Source of the DNA: Oscheius tipulae
Taxonomy: Eukaryota > Nematoda > Chromadorea > Rhabditida > Rhabditidae
Length of the DNA: 64,000 bases
NCBI GenBank assembly: GCA_037178975.1
Contig: JASJZH010000002.1
Span: 434,001-498,000 of the forward strand
Direction of reading: 5' to 3'
Both the position numbers and the translations under genes were made by a program. A model generated the notes under the pieces. It saw nothing but the letters and a program-made list of their open reading frames with translations, was not told the DNA's origin and ran no database searches. Below, piece by piece: positions 20,821 through 31,698 of the stretch. Position 1 is the first letter of the stretch, and every line of letters begins with the position of its first letter.

Positions 20821-22103
20821 TCATTCAGACCAACTGGTAGCCAATTCTTCTGACCGTCTGCGCATAAAGTAGTCCGGTACGACAACGCTCAGCTCTGTCC
20901 TCCTCAGTGCCTGGGAGACCTGAAAGACCCCGTGGATGGCCTCCGGCGACTGTGCCTCCTTCCCATTCAAGACCTACAACTTCTAATCGGACACCTTGGA
21001 CAGGCTCACCTCCTGCCTATTAGCCTTCCTCCTGATCCCGTTCTCTTGAAAGCCGACCATCATACGATTGATGATGAAGCCGACAACTTCTCGCCAAAGA
21101 ATAATGGCCGAGTCGATTTCGGCCGTGGTCAGACAGGCCTTTTTGTTGTTTCTTGAAAGGGATTATAAAGAGAAAATGCGAGAGGTACCTACTTCTTTTC
21201 AATCTTCATAGCCTTGCGAAAGTGGAAAAGAGTACACTCTTTGAAGACTGCCCAGTAGTGAGAACTGGGATCATACTATGTATGGATCACTCTGTCCCTG
21301 TCCTTGTTTCTGTCACTGTCCCTGTCGTTGCCATTGTCACTGTCACTCTGTATTCGTCAGTCTTCATCTGTTTGTCTCTATCTCTGCCACTGTCTCTCTC
21401 TCTCAACCCACCTGAATCCCAGCTGTTCCTCATGCCTTGCATGAATCTTTCCCAAGTTCAAGAAAATCGTATCCAGAGATCCAACCGGATCTCCCAGATG
21501 CTTCATGGTGGTCTCAATAACCTAAATCCAAACCTACAATATTGCCTTCCCGTCAAACCTGAATGAATCGAAGAGCGTGAAAAGCGAACTCATTGGATTT
21601 TTTCTCGTCTTCTCGGTAATCTTTGAGCATGAACTGGAACATCAACTTGGCGTCGGGAGCCTGCTCAAAGATCATCTGGAAGATATCGACTGCCAGTGTT
21701 TCCATATCTCTGGAAAATTCTGATCTCTTATTACTGGGGGGACAAGGCTCCTTTGTCATTTTGCCATGAATTTTTGATCGGGACAACCACTCGTATGTGA
21801 GAAATTCGAGTGCTGGAATTGGGAGTGAACAAGGAACTGGAGAGCAGAAAAAGAATAAGGTTTGGTGTTCGAACCCGGGATCTCTGGTTCGCAGACAAAA
21901 GTGTTAAACACTCGGACACAAAGTGCCTGCTTGCCTGCTTTTTTAAGACTATTAGTATCATTGAGGTTCTCTTGTAACAGTCAACTTCAGTTTTTTTTGA
22001 GCGTTTTAAACACCTTTCTGTCCCCCTCTTACCTCGAAACAATTCTCCATGACCGGTCCAAGATGTCTTTATCGGTAGGCGTCAAATGGCTGAGTGACTG
22101 CAT
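20821..22103 (-). CDS. globin
   Basis: Heme-binding globin, for oxygen or redox sensing or storage; exact role unknown. Exons 22033-22103, 21559-21709, 21412-21521, 21193-21264, 21010-21151 and 20821-20919, about 214 residues. Helix landmarks: A helix ILDRSWRIVSRDMETLAVDI, then FQMIFEQAPDAKLMFQF, the E7 distal His in NEFAFHALRF, the F8 proximal His in LGKIHARHEEQLGF, YWAVFKECTLFHF (G helix) and LWREVVGFIINRMMVGFQ (H helix). A C-terminal extension of about 45 residues follows. No signal peptide. ATG is 9 nt after an AAATTTAG acceptor. AATAAA lies just past the stop. Introns contain tgtctc-type low-complexity sequence. Confidence 0.88.
21858..21928 (-). repeat. tRNA-like remnant in globin intron 1
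   Basis: Reverse strand: GTGTCCGAGTGTTTAACAC (D-arm-like) and CCCGGGTTCGAACACC (B-box-like). The T stem and acceptor do not pair. Confidence 0.55.
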
Positions 22104-22184
22104 CGCAGAGATCTAAATTTGGTGAGTACACAGCAGCGAATGTAAAACTGGAGACACTCATTTGCATGAATCTATTTCTCAATG

Positions 22185-22285
22185 AATGAGAGAGAGAGAA
22201 ACAGAGACCGAAAGATACAGAGACAGGGGGACAGAGTGATAAAGAGATAGAGAGATAGAGTGTCTGAGAGACAGAGAGATAAAAG
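22185..22285 (+). repeat. GACAGA/GAGATA low-complexity tract
   Basis: About 100 bp of irregular GAGAGAGA, GACAGAGA and GATAGAGA units between the globin gene and its minus-strand neighbour. Confidence 0.9.
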
Positions 22286-22419
22286 GCGACACATGTTTTC
22301 CATCCAATTAATGTGGTTCTAATTGAAAAATGGGCTGTGGGCGGACCCGAGTCGGGGCTTACCACCGCACTCTGACAGCCTAGACGCTAATTATTTTAAA
22401 GCCTTGAGGGAGTGATAAT

Positions 22420-23007
22420 TTATTTCGAATCATGGAGAAAATCTTCCTTCTCGAGGGCGAGTAGATTCAAGACTCTGTCGCTCAATGCCAGACTTCGCTC
22501 CAAAAATTCCCAGGTCTTTTGGTGGACATCTCCTCGAATCATGCCTCCGTGATAGAGTCTTTTTGACAAGTTTGCATACTCAGCACGAAACCGATCTCGT
22601 TTCTCGACTCCTAGTCGACTGGAAGTACACGATCTCAAGAGGGATGAGATGTCGTCTGGGAAGTTCTAAAAACATTGTCTCCATCTGTTTCTGTCTCTCT
22701 GTCTATCGGTCTCTATGTCTCTGTTTCTCTCTTTTTTCCCTGTCTTTCTTTAGATTATAAACTCACGTTGGGAAATGTTTTGTACTGGTGTACGTAGGAT
22801 TCGTACACTTCCATTTCCTCTGCTCTCAAATTCGAACAAATTTTATGGATACTATAGCTGGTCAAAGAAAGACGAACAACTGATCTATCCGTCATCTGAA
22901 CTGGTCAAATATGAAATATATGTAAGAAAACTTACCTTGCAAATGACCGTCTCAATCATTTGAGGAGTCATCGATGGGTGGTGGAAGATACCTGGAGTTT
23001 CGCTCAT
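22420..23007 (-). CDS. unidentified 121-residue helical protein
   Basis: Exons 22936-23007, 22767-22817 and 22420-22662 join exactly in phase 0 with good sites (AAG|GTAAGT, AAC|GTGAGT, TTTTTAG). It begins MSETPGIFHHPSMTPQMIET, then YESYVHQYKTFPN, and is helical and charged to the end (EKRDRFRAEYANLSKRLYH, FLERSLALSDRVLNLLALEK). Small helical proteins of this kind are often subunits of larger complexes, but I cannot assign one. AAATAA at the stop doubles as a polyadenylation signal. No trans-splice acceptor is seen close to the ATG. It lies 317 bp upstream of the globin start on the same strand. Confidence 0.7.
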
Positions 23008-23153
23008 TGTAGACGAGTTTGCGTTACATGTGTTCCAACATTCTATGAGGCTCAATTATCGCTTTCGTTCAACAATAAATACTGCAACGCGTTTGTACTT
23101 GTAACGCTTTTGAGACAGAGGAATAGTTTAGAAAAAAAACCAGCTTTTATATT

Positions 23154-23208
23154 GCTCCCTTGCGGTCCAGGGACCGTTACGCACCAGTCGAGCTACCGTG
23201 ACGGGAGC
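23154..23208 (-). repeat. short tRNA-like sequence
   Basis: Reverse strand: acceptor-like GCTCCC/GGGAGC ends pair, an A-box TAGCTCGACTGG is present, and CGGTCCCTGGACCG forms a hairpin, but there is no T arm. 55 nt, so not a standard tRNA. Confidence 0.45.
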
Positions 23209-23579
23209 AACGTTCTGCCACAGACGCTGTCCCATAAACTGAATCGCATTGACTGGAATTACTGTGCGCACAGAGTAATTCAAGAATTGGTTTTCAAAGA
23301 TTCTGATAGATAGACAGACAGAGACGCGAGGACACGTTAAACAAGGTGTTCTAGTTGGGAAATCCTATATGAGAAGCAACTGAACGCGAGAGACAGAGTC
23401 TTCAGATCCAGTTCAAAGTAATAGCAGTGAACTTGTCCATACAGAGATAGAAAAACATAATCAGAACTGAGCAGTGCGAAAAACTTCAGAGAGAGTGGCC
23501 GAGAGACAGAGATCCAACCATCATCCATCTCTGAGAACAGAGACTGATTAGATGGTCTTTTATAACAAGAGAACAGAAG

Positions 23580-23772
23580 TTATTGAAAAAGATTTGAAAG
23601 ACAGAGATAGAGAGGCAATGATAGACAGCCACCACAGACAGAGAGTGAGAGACATAGAGACGGGGAGGCAGAGATAGTCAGTCACAGAGAACAAAGAGAG
23701 TGAGAAACATTGAGAACCAGAGAGGCAGTAACAAAGAGAGTGACAGTGACAGAGACAGTGACGGAGACAGAG
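23580..23772 (+). repeat. GACAGA/GTGACAGA low-complexity tract
   Basis: Irregular GACAGAGA and AGTGACAGTGACAGAGACAG units, bounded by two copies of CCAACCATCATCCATCTCT. Confidence 0.85.
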
Positions 23773-23966
23773 AACCAACCATCATCCATCTCTCCACAGC
23801 AATCTTTCTCCTGTCGCGCTCGCAATTTGAAAGCTGTGCCCTTTCTATCCGGTGTGGGTGCCTCTTCTTCCAATTGCCTCCATGCTTCTTCTAATTGAAA
23901 GTTCTCTTTTTCTGGATCAGGCTCCCAGCATGTTTATCTCCAGGCTGTTCCTGTTCCTTCACCCTT

Positions 23967-24064
23967 GATTAGATTGCCCTCTCTCTCGCACACAAAATTC
24001 CTTTTTCCCAGGTGAACGCAAATAGCTGGGAAAGGACGCCAACCAAGAGAGAGGCGATCTAATC
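23967..24064. repeat. 98-bp hairpin-forming inverted repeat
   Basis: Outer arms GATTAGATTGCCCTCTCTCT and AGAGAGAGGCGATCTAATC pair, and inner arms TTCCTTTTTCCCAG and CTGGGAAAGGAC pair around a short loop. It could be a MITE remnant or an RNA hairpin of pre-miRNA size; sequence alone does not decide. Confidence 0.7.
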
Positions 24065-25324
24065 TCGAGCCGGCTTCATTGCGGATCTTTGGGCCTTATT
24101 GTCATCCCTCCTTTTCGACGAACGTTTTCAAAATTGGCGCCAAAATGGCCATCTTCTCGGGCTGCAGATTCATTTAATTAGAGACCTTCGCAGCTATCCC
24201 GAGCTCCCCCACCCTTCTCGAACCCGGATACAATCTTGGAGAAGTCAATTAGTCAAGAAGCGCTCTTTGGGAAAGGGCATATCTTTTTGTCTCCGTCTCT
24301 CTGTCTCTCATGCCACCTCTCTCTCCTCTCGTTCGCTCTACAATTGTGCATCGCAATCCGCAAAGTTTCAGTTTCCCTCGCGTTTGCCGCACCCGTACGC
24401 TCCCTGCGCGTCGGAAGCTTCGCTTTCCACAGTCCATCTTTGCCTGATGTGGTTGAAGGTTGATGGACTGGGCTGCGCGTCCTGGTTCACTGAATTCGGA
24501 GCCACCGGTGGTGTGTATACACTTGTTCTACAAGTGGTGGAGCCTGTAGGATAAAGTCTGACAGTACTTCGTCTTCCGATTTAGCCGGGGAGAGTTCAGA
24601 AACGCCTGAATCCTTTGCAAAAAAAGTTCTTTTTTAAATTGTAAAACAGGACTATCTCATCAAGCTCTGTCTTTTTGACTCTCTATTTTTCTGAAATGAG
24701 TCAACATGCTTTGAACAGGACAAGGGTTACAGTGTACCCAAGTAAAAAACTTGTTTATCCCTTCTCTCAACTTCACATGTCAAGAATCGTACCCGTTCAT
24801 TAGTCTCAAAGGTTGTCCAGCAGTAGAGCTACTGTAAGAATCGTGATCCTAATCTGCAATTTCCCACTCAAACGTTCCCCTATCAAATTCGAATAACATC
24901 CTAGTAAAACCCATGCTCAAGGAAAACAGTTCCGCTTCCTTTTACTGGTCCCTCCTTCAATTCGGATGAGCCCCTGAATGTGAAATGAGCGGTTGAGTGT
25001 CAATTGCCCTCCTGGATCCCATAGCATAGCCATAAATTTTTATTGGCCTGTGACTCTCTTGCTCTGTGCTTCTCCTTGAAAAAGAGACCTATGTTTACCC
25101 TTTTCAAAAGCCTGCCCGGCTAATTCCCGGCCTCCAAAACATGGCTGGAGGGAACCGATCGTGTGCGACATTTACATCAATTAGCCTCGGGCTTTGTCCA
25201 GCCATTACCGATGAGAAGAGCCACTCTTTTTGAATTGGACCGCTCTGTCTCCCAATAACAAGTTTCTTTTCCTCTAGACTACCTTGACTCACCCTTGTTA
25301 TCCTATCATTACCACTTCAGATCA

Positions 25325-26880
25325 ATGTCATTTTCCGAGCTACTACTCCTCCTCGCAATAGCAGCCCTCCTCTTTCTTGTCGTCTGGCTCTACTTCCAGT
25401 ACTTTGACTCATCGTACAGTAATACCGGTTGGTCGAAACTACCCGAAGAGCATATTGGTAAAACACTCGGAGGCAGCACAAAGTTATATCAGGAATTCTG
25501 AGTAACAAGATGTCCAACATTTCGACCACCTTCAGCAATCCACAGGCTGACTACATCAAAATGGGTTACGGTATAGTAGACGAAGAGATACCGATCAAGA
25601 AACAGTACTTGCTCTCCGTGGACGAGGTTCAGGTACTGTCACTGTCACTGTCTTTCTTGTCCCACAGTCACTCTTTCAGCAGCAGCTCAATGTTCCTGTC
25701 CACTCGGCCATTCTCCGTCCGGAATCTCCTGCTCCTCCTACTGAAGGAACTCTTCGAAAAGCCATTTCTACTGACTCTCTGGACAGTACAACCTCTTCCC
25801 TAATGGAACCGGATCCAGAGTATCCGACAGTCAACTTGGTCTTAACCTATCACGAGCCGACTCAAATGTTGACAGTCCAAGTGGACAGAATGACAGATCT
25901 GTGCAGTGACATGGGGCATGTCTGGTTGCTGTTCTTCCTTCTTCCTCATCCGAAACCGTTGTGGAGAACTGCTGCTCAGATGACTCCTGCCACGGCTGTG
26001 GAATACAATTGTGTCTACCAGCAATGTGTCCGGAAGTGTGACTTGACAAAGGTAGGAAGAGACAGACAGACAGGGAGGCCGAGAGACCGATACAAAGACA
26101 GAGAGATGGAGAGACAGAAAGACAGTGACAGAAAGAGACAGACAGTTTTCAGATAGCCCTATTGGTCCAACTCTATAATTCCAAGCAACAGACAGCTGCC
26201 ATCGCGGGACAATGCAGACTGAAACTCAAAGACGTAGACGTTCTGGAAGGGGAGGTTCTTCTCTCTATGACTCTGGCTCCAAGTATGAAGAGCGAGGTTA
26301 GGATAATGCCCCAGTGAGATGACAACAAGAGTTCAGGACAATTCAGACGTCCAGCTAGGAGATGTTCTCTTCATGATGAAGTTCAACAAAGAGTCACTCA
26401 CAGTAGTAGTGTCTAAAGTCAGGAACCTGGATCCAGAGTATAAGAGTGAGTCAAGGGACAGTAACAGTGACAGAGACAGTGACTGTGACATACGGTGCAT
26501 TCCAGACGTCTTCCTTCGACTCTACATCGTCCTTCCATTGGGCAAAGCGGTCAAGAAGAAGACTTCTCAAAAAGAACTGGTCAATGGAACAGCGGACATC
26601 AATGAGACCATGTTTTTCAATGTGCCGAAGCGGAAGCTGGCTGTAAGTTCTTGATTTAATTGTCTCTGTCTCCCTCTTTCTCACAAAACTGTTTCAGAAA
26701 GGTTCCCTCCGTCTCTCAGTAGTTTGTGGTGATCAAATGAACATGAAGAGCATTGGACATATCACATTGAATGCGAAGAGTAGCGGGAAGGAACTCGGAC
26801 ATTGGACTAAGGCCTTGTCCGATGATAATAGTTCTCCAACTATGAGGTGGCATTCATTGCGACCACGAAGGATTGTTTGA
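25325..26880 (+). CDS. synaptotagmin-like tandem C2 protein
   Basis: Membrane-trafficking protein with an N-terminal helix and two C2 domains. Exons 25325-25457, 25493-25632, 25680-26051, 26153-26296, 26337-26445, 26506-26642 and 26698-26880; about 405 residues. Seen: membrane segment LLLLLAIAALLFLVVWLYF at residues 6-24, a linker with SPAPPTEGTLRKAIST, C2A from VNLVLTYHEPTQMLTVQV, and C2B from GDVLFMMKFNKESLTVVVSK through KAVKKKTSQKEL and NETMFFNVPK to HWTKALSD. The Ca-binding Asp loops (DPYVK type) are absent in both domains, so it is probably Ca-independent. ATG is 4 nt after a CACTTCAG acceptor. Introns of 35 and 40 bp. Exon 3 could start 12 nt earlier. Confidence 0.8.
26055..26150 (+). 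repeat. intronic GACAGA tract
   Basis: GACAGACAGACAGGGAGGCC followed by GAGACAGAAAGACAGTGACA units filling a synaptotagmin-like intron. Confidence 0.85.
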
Positions 26881-27478
26881 ATAAACAGTGGACTTACTTA
26901 GAACAGAAATATAGAGAGAAAGAGAATCCCTGCAGTTCCTAATCCGACTCTTCCTTCTCCAAAAGCCCATTTCCGTTGCCTTCAGCCCCAATCTTTGAGT
27001 TCTGTGAAGGTGTCTCTCGAACACAAAAAGGCGGAACCCTCTTCCGAATAACAGGAAGGGAAACTCGTTCGCAAAGGTAAGAATGGCTTCCGTGACTTAT
27101 TGTTCGAATTGGAAAGAGCAAGCGGGTTCAGGTGACCCTTCCATTTGAATCAGAAAACCACCAAACCGGTCGTGAACTCATATCAAATCAGTACTGTCCT
27201 TGTAACTGATGTTAGCATCTCTTCTATTTTTGTCTCTTCTCATTTTGACCAATTCTCAAGGCTGCAAGTCAACTTAGTACAAAGCAATTGGCCAATACTT
27301 TAGGGGAATATGTCCTGGCAAGACTGTTCAACAATCCTGGCTTCATAAATAATTTCGGGTACGGGTACACGACTCCTGATCCCATATATCAGGGAGCCAG
27401 ATGATTTTTATGAGAATAAAGTATTCTGTCGTATAGACACGAGAGTCCTTTGGAATCAGGGAACTAAGTTGTGGCAAG

Positions 27479-27605
27479 GGGACAGAGACAGTGAGAGACA
27501 GAGTGGCCGAGAGACGGAGAGACAGAGAGACAGAGAGACAGAAAGACAGGGAGAAAGGAGGATAGGGAGACAAAGAGACAGAGGGACAGTGAGACGGAGA
27601 GATAG
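27479..27605 (+). repeat. GACAGA/GAGACA low-complexity tract
   Basis: About 125 bp of GACAGAGAGACAGAGAGACA-type units with interspersed GGCC and CGGA steps. Confidence 0.9.
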
Positions 27606-27769
27606 AGCCGAGACTTCATTTTAATTCCAAAGATCTTTTTTCTTCAAAAACGATAAAAACCACAGAGTATACCAGTCAAGGACAAAATATCTTATGCTTG
27701 TGAAGAACTCTCCTTCGAAGAGGATGATGTCACTGGAGTTGGCTCTAAACCCGATTCCTTATCCTCTTT

Positions 27770-28218
27770 CTATGCTCTCTGACCTTTTACTGCTGTGGGA
27801 GGCGGGACAGGCATTACAATACCGGCCGGATCCGATTCGCCATCTTTTTGTGGCCTTGGACTGTCCGGGATCGTCATGGGAGCTGCCAGATGTCCATGGC
27901 GAGTAGCCAACTCTGACTGAAAATAAAAGTTGCTTCTATTTTGCTCCGTTCTTGAAGACAATTTGGAATCGCGACGCAATCTTTTTCAAATGACCGAATG
28001 GCTAACACTTTTGCATATAAACCAAAAGGTCCCGCGTTCGATCCCGTTCCTGTTCTTGCACACTTATTTTCCGCGTTTTTTTTTTCATTTTTTATCGACA
28101 CGAAACAAAAACAAAACAAGACGAACCTCATTGGAATCCTGTCTGAATGCCATCTGACGGACTAGACTTGCTCTCCTCACACCCAGCATTGCATCGCCTG
28201 TAGTTGTCGGGGGGAGAT
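27770..28218 (-). CDS. possible last two exons of an unidentified protein
   Basis: Minus-strand exons 28127-28218 and 27770-27916 join in phase 0 (CTCTGCAG acceptor, GAG|GTTCGT donor, then ATTTTCAG). They encode about 77 residues: LPPTTTGDAMLGVRRASLV, RQMAFRQDSNE, SELATRHGHLAAPMTIPDSP, and PAGIVMPVPPPTAVKGQRA to the stop. RRASLV is a PKA-type phosphorylation motif and the rest is Pro-rich and disordered, like a cytoplasmic tail. No upstream exon of the right phase was found, so the gene is incomplete. The intron holds a tRNA-like element. Confidence 0.35.
27995..28047 (+). repeat. tRNA-like remnant
   Basis: Shows TGACCGAATGGCTAACAC (D arm), a paired CTTTTG/CAAAAG stem in the anticodon position and GCGTTCGATCCC (B box), but no acceptor stem. 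Confidence 0.55.
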
Positions 28219-30290
28219 CTGCAGAGAGACTGCGAGACAGAGAGGAAAAGAAGAAGAGAGACAAACAGAAGACATGAATGAAAATAGACAAATGAACCCC
28301 TAGAATTCCGTCAAAGCTGTTAATTTAGTGCCAGCAAACAACGCGTTTGATTAGACCTCAGAAACCATTTATCTGCTCTCGTTTCTCTTGAAAACAAATT
28401 AGAGACGCCTTGGGCCTGAAAGTTCAGAAAATAGAGGCGGAAGAGCTCTCAATAAAAACAATCAAACTGGGTGGAAAATAGGCACGACGCTGTAGCTCTC
28501 TCTGTGCGTATGGAGGGAAGGGCCAGGCAAAAATTTAGGGATGACTGATCGTTGACCGACTAGGAGAGAGAAGGCGACTAACAAGTTGACACAGCTTTTG
28601 GGTATGACCCCGGGAGCTGTTTGAAAATGTGGGGCAAACAATGGACGGAAAGAGTGTCTCTGTCTCTCTATCTCTCTATCTCTCTGTCTCTTTGTCTCTT
28701 CCCAGTAATCCAATAGTTTTCGACTCAACCCACCCATTTACAAACATCATCAGCAAGAGGCGTAAGCTGAGAGGCAGTTCATCTACTTTAGGGACTAATG
28801 TTACTGCATGGTCTCTGAGTTTTGCAGGAAAGGCAAATACGAAATACGGACAGGGACAGAGAGAGACTAACAAGATTAGAACAGCTGTAGTCGTTCACAC
28901 GACTCAATTGTTTTCGCAATAGAGAAGCCTCAGAAACTAAAAATATAACATACGGGGCGACAAACAGTTCTAAATTGTTTTCAAGCTGGGAACGTTAGTT
29001 ATTGAGAGACGATCACGTTGTGTGCGAGGCGTGCATAGAACAGACTACGTTCGTTCAATCTGAAGTGGTGTCAAGGGAAAGAGACAGAGAGACAGAGAGC
29101 CATAGACAGAACTACAGAGTAGTCAAGTGATGTGAGCCTGAGCACACGGCTCCCAGTGTGCTGACAGATTAATTCATAGGCAAACAAAAGGAGGAGCCAA
29201 CTCTTTCCGAAGCGAGGTGACGAATTCAACCACCCGGTCTCCCTCGCCTCGCTAATTGACCCAGAAAGGCAGCTGTTATCTTCTAAAAATATCCGGTGTG
29301 GCTTCTGAAGCGTGTGAGGCTGCAAAATTGAACGCACAGCTGAATCGATGAGGTGTAAACCTTTTCCTAGAGAGTGTGTTGAAAAGACCGGGGATTGAAA
29401 ATTGGTGTGAGGGCCTGGGGGACCCAGGCGTCCTTTGGGGGTAATGACGGATGCGGCGACGAACATGTTTCCTAGGTAACAGGTGGAAAAACAGGGAGAA
29501 AACTTGAAAAGGATGTTTGGAGAGAAAGAGACAGACAGTCTGAGTACGGTCAAGAGATCTTTGAAGATATTAACGTCAGTTCAGTTGAAAGCTACCGGTA
29601 GAGACAGGCCGAGAGAGCAGCAGAATCTCTTTTGAGTGACCAAGTGAACAATGGCGCCTTTTGTAAAGAGCCAGTCCGATCGAGTCAATATACTTTTCTT
29701 TGGATTCGGAAAGAGAACAGAGAAATCGTGTGCTGCTATTTTGAGATATATCTCTGTCTCTCCGTCTGTCACCTCTGTGAACTTGTCTGTCCACTAGTAA
29801 TGTCAAAGATGGCTACACTCTCGCAGCTGACAAAAGATCAAAAGTCAGTCTGCATCGTTTCGTCTCGCACCTAGACAAAAGTTTCAGTCAAGCTCAGTTA
29901 CTCTCTCTCTCTCAAATGGATTTCGCGACATAAGTCTCTTAGCAAACCGAGTGAGCTGAACTCAGATCTGACGAACTTTCGAGAGTCAGATGACGTTCAG
30001 CTGCAGGCCAGTCAGGTTCAGTGACTCTCTCAAATCCGTTAGTCAGGTTGACAGAACGAGGAGACGGGCAGCTGTTCCCACCGGATAGAAGAATGACTGG
30101 CTGAATACAAGTACAATAACTTCAGCCTGACACTGTTCAGCCTTCCGTGTCTTCTATGCCTGATTACTTCCCTTCGAATAGAAACACATTATTCATTTCT
30201 AATTTCGGAAATTAATCTCAGACGCGTCTCTCCCACAAACCTAACCAAGAGAAATTAAAACTTTCCTGTGAACATATTTCATCGAAAACA

Positions 30291-31698
30291 ATGCCCTGTG
30301 TGTTTCTGGATGGCCAGCCATTGTATTTACTATGCCTTGTGCCAGCTTTATTCTTCATCGGGGTCTTCATCAATGGTCTCATGCTCCAGCGGCTCTTCCG
30401 CAACAAATTATCGAACGCCCGGTACCGACAATTCATAATTTTGATCTGCGGGGACAGTATTGTCTGTCTGGCTGCTAGCTTTGGTCTCTTCGTCAAATGT
30501 GACGAATACAAGCTTCTTCAGAGCCTTTGCCACAATGTGGCAAATTTTTCTTTCGATCTTAAAATGTTCTTTTTGAACTTTTTGCTAGTTTATTGGAAGA
30601 GCAGCATCCGCGTGTGAGTTCTTTCTTATGTCAAAAAGATGTTTGTTTTTTTAAACAGAGGATGTGGGACCGTTGGTTGTTTATAGTCACCGTGACCTCT
30701 AACGGAGTTCTGGTTATGGGACTGGACTTTGTACTAAATACGGTTAACATGTATGTGGCAATAAGCATGGTGAGTTATTGAGATTCTCTGTCTTTCTATC
30801 TGTTTTTGAGGCGATCTGTCCCATTTACAGGATCTTTCCTGGCGCTCCTACACCAGCTTACTATACATAATCATCTCCTGCATCGTCTGTTTTTCCGCCT
30901 TTTTCGGAGTCTTGACACTGACCTCATACTATCTGAGTCCCGAAACTAGATCAGCTCAAAAAAGAGTCTCCCTGTTCCTGTTATTGCAGGTATTCGTCCG
31001 TTTTCATTTAAACCTGTTTGGCTAATGCTCCGTTGGGGCTCCATTGACAGTTATGCGCTCTTCCAGTCGAGCCACAGTGTCAGAAGGAACCTTATGCAAA
31101 AAAACTCGGTCTCCCAAACAGACTTGTTCTGACCTAACTGCCAACAGTTAGTGACAAAGTTATACGAGAGTCAGGGGGCTACACGCAAAAAGGAGACAAA
31201 AAGCAAATCCAAGGCGAAATTTGAACGGGGTTTTGAGCCCACGCATTGCGAAACGGCGGAATGGGCGCGAAATCTGAAAGAAAGGTCGAATAGGGAAAAG
31301 GAAAAGAAAGTTAGGGAGATTGGGAACTTTTTATTGGAATTATTTACATTTCAGTGCCTCCTTTTACAAATGACCTTGTGCACGAAATTCACTTCGGATA
31401 TCTTCATCGGAATGTCACCTCCTAGAATCAATCAAATCCTGCGATACCCTAGCCAATTTTCGGTAGATGACTACAATCGTGCAAAGTTTGGATATAGGAT
31501 TGTGTTACCGGTATCATGCTTTGATAACCTTCTAAAATTTCGTTTCAGATGGCGATAATGGCTAACTTTGTTTTAGGTCCCCTCCAAGCGTATCTGATGT
31601 TTCTTGCTCTCAGAATTCTGCGGAGGAAAAACTCAGGAAATTTCATCACGGCACTTCCGAATTCAACGACTACACGAGTTGAGCCTGTGGTGACATAA
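30291..31698 (+). CDS. seven-transmembrane receptor, nematode serpentine type
   Basis: Probable chemosensory or peptide GPCR; ligand unknown. Exons 30291-30611, 30659-30769, 30831-30989, 31355-31510 and 31549-31698 give about 298 residues in one frame. Hydrophobic segments: YLLCLVPALFFIGVFINGLM, FIILICGDSIVCLAASFGLF, MFFLNFLLVY, WLFIVTVTSNGVLVMGLDF, LLYIIISCIVCFSAFFGVL, VSLFLLLQCLLLQMTL and MANFVLGPLQAYLMFLAL, so seven are plausible. An R-R-M after TM3 may stand for the DRY region. The tail LRILRRKNSGNFI is basic, as for a cytoplasmic C-terminus. No spliced-leader acceptor is seen before the ATG. I cannot place it in a named receptor family. Confidence 0.65.

Larger units (their letters stand above)
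23008..25320. other. intergenic region with tRNA-like sequence, simple repeats and a hairpin
   Basis: Contains the tRNA-like 23154-23208, GACAGA tracts (23580-23772) inside an approximately 260-bp duplication (CCAACCATCATCCATCTCT at 23513 and again at 23777), and a long hairpin at 23967-24064. Open frames here are short and repeat-driven. Confidence 0.5.
26881..30290. other. 3.4-kb region with two possible exons and repeats
   Basis: Apart from the low-confidence minus-strand exons at 27770-28218, a GACAGA tract (27479-27605) and a tRNA-like element (27995-28047), I see no supported gene. A minus-strand frame at 29071-29553 has no domain or splice support. Confidence 0.5.

Noticed and set aside
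24099-24554. 151-codon plus-strand frame
   Set aside because: No splice or domain support; composition changes several times along the frame.
29071-29553. 160-codon minus-strand frame
   Set aside because: Starts in TGTCTC sequence and shows no recognisable domain or codon pattern.
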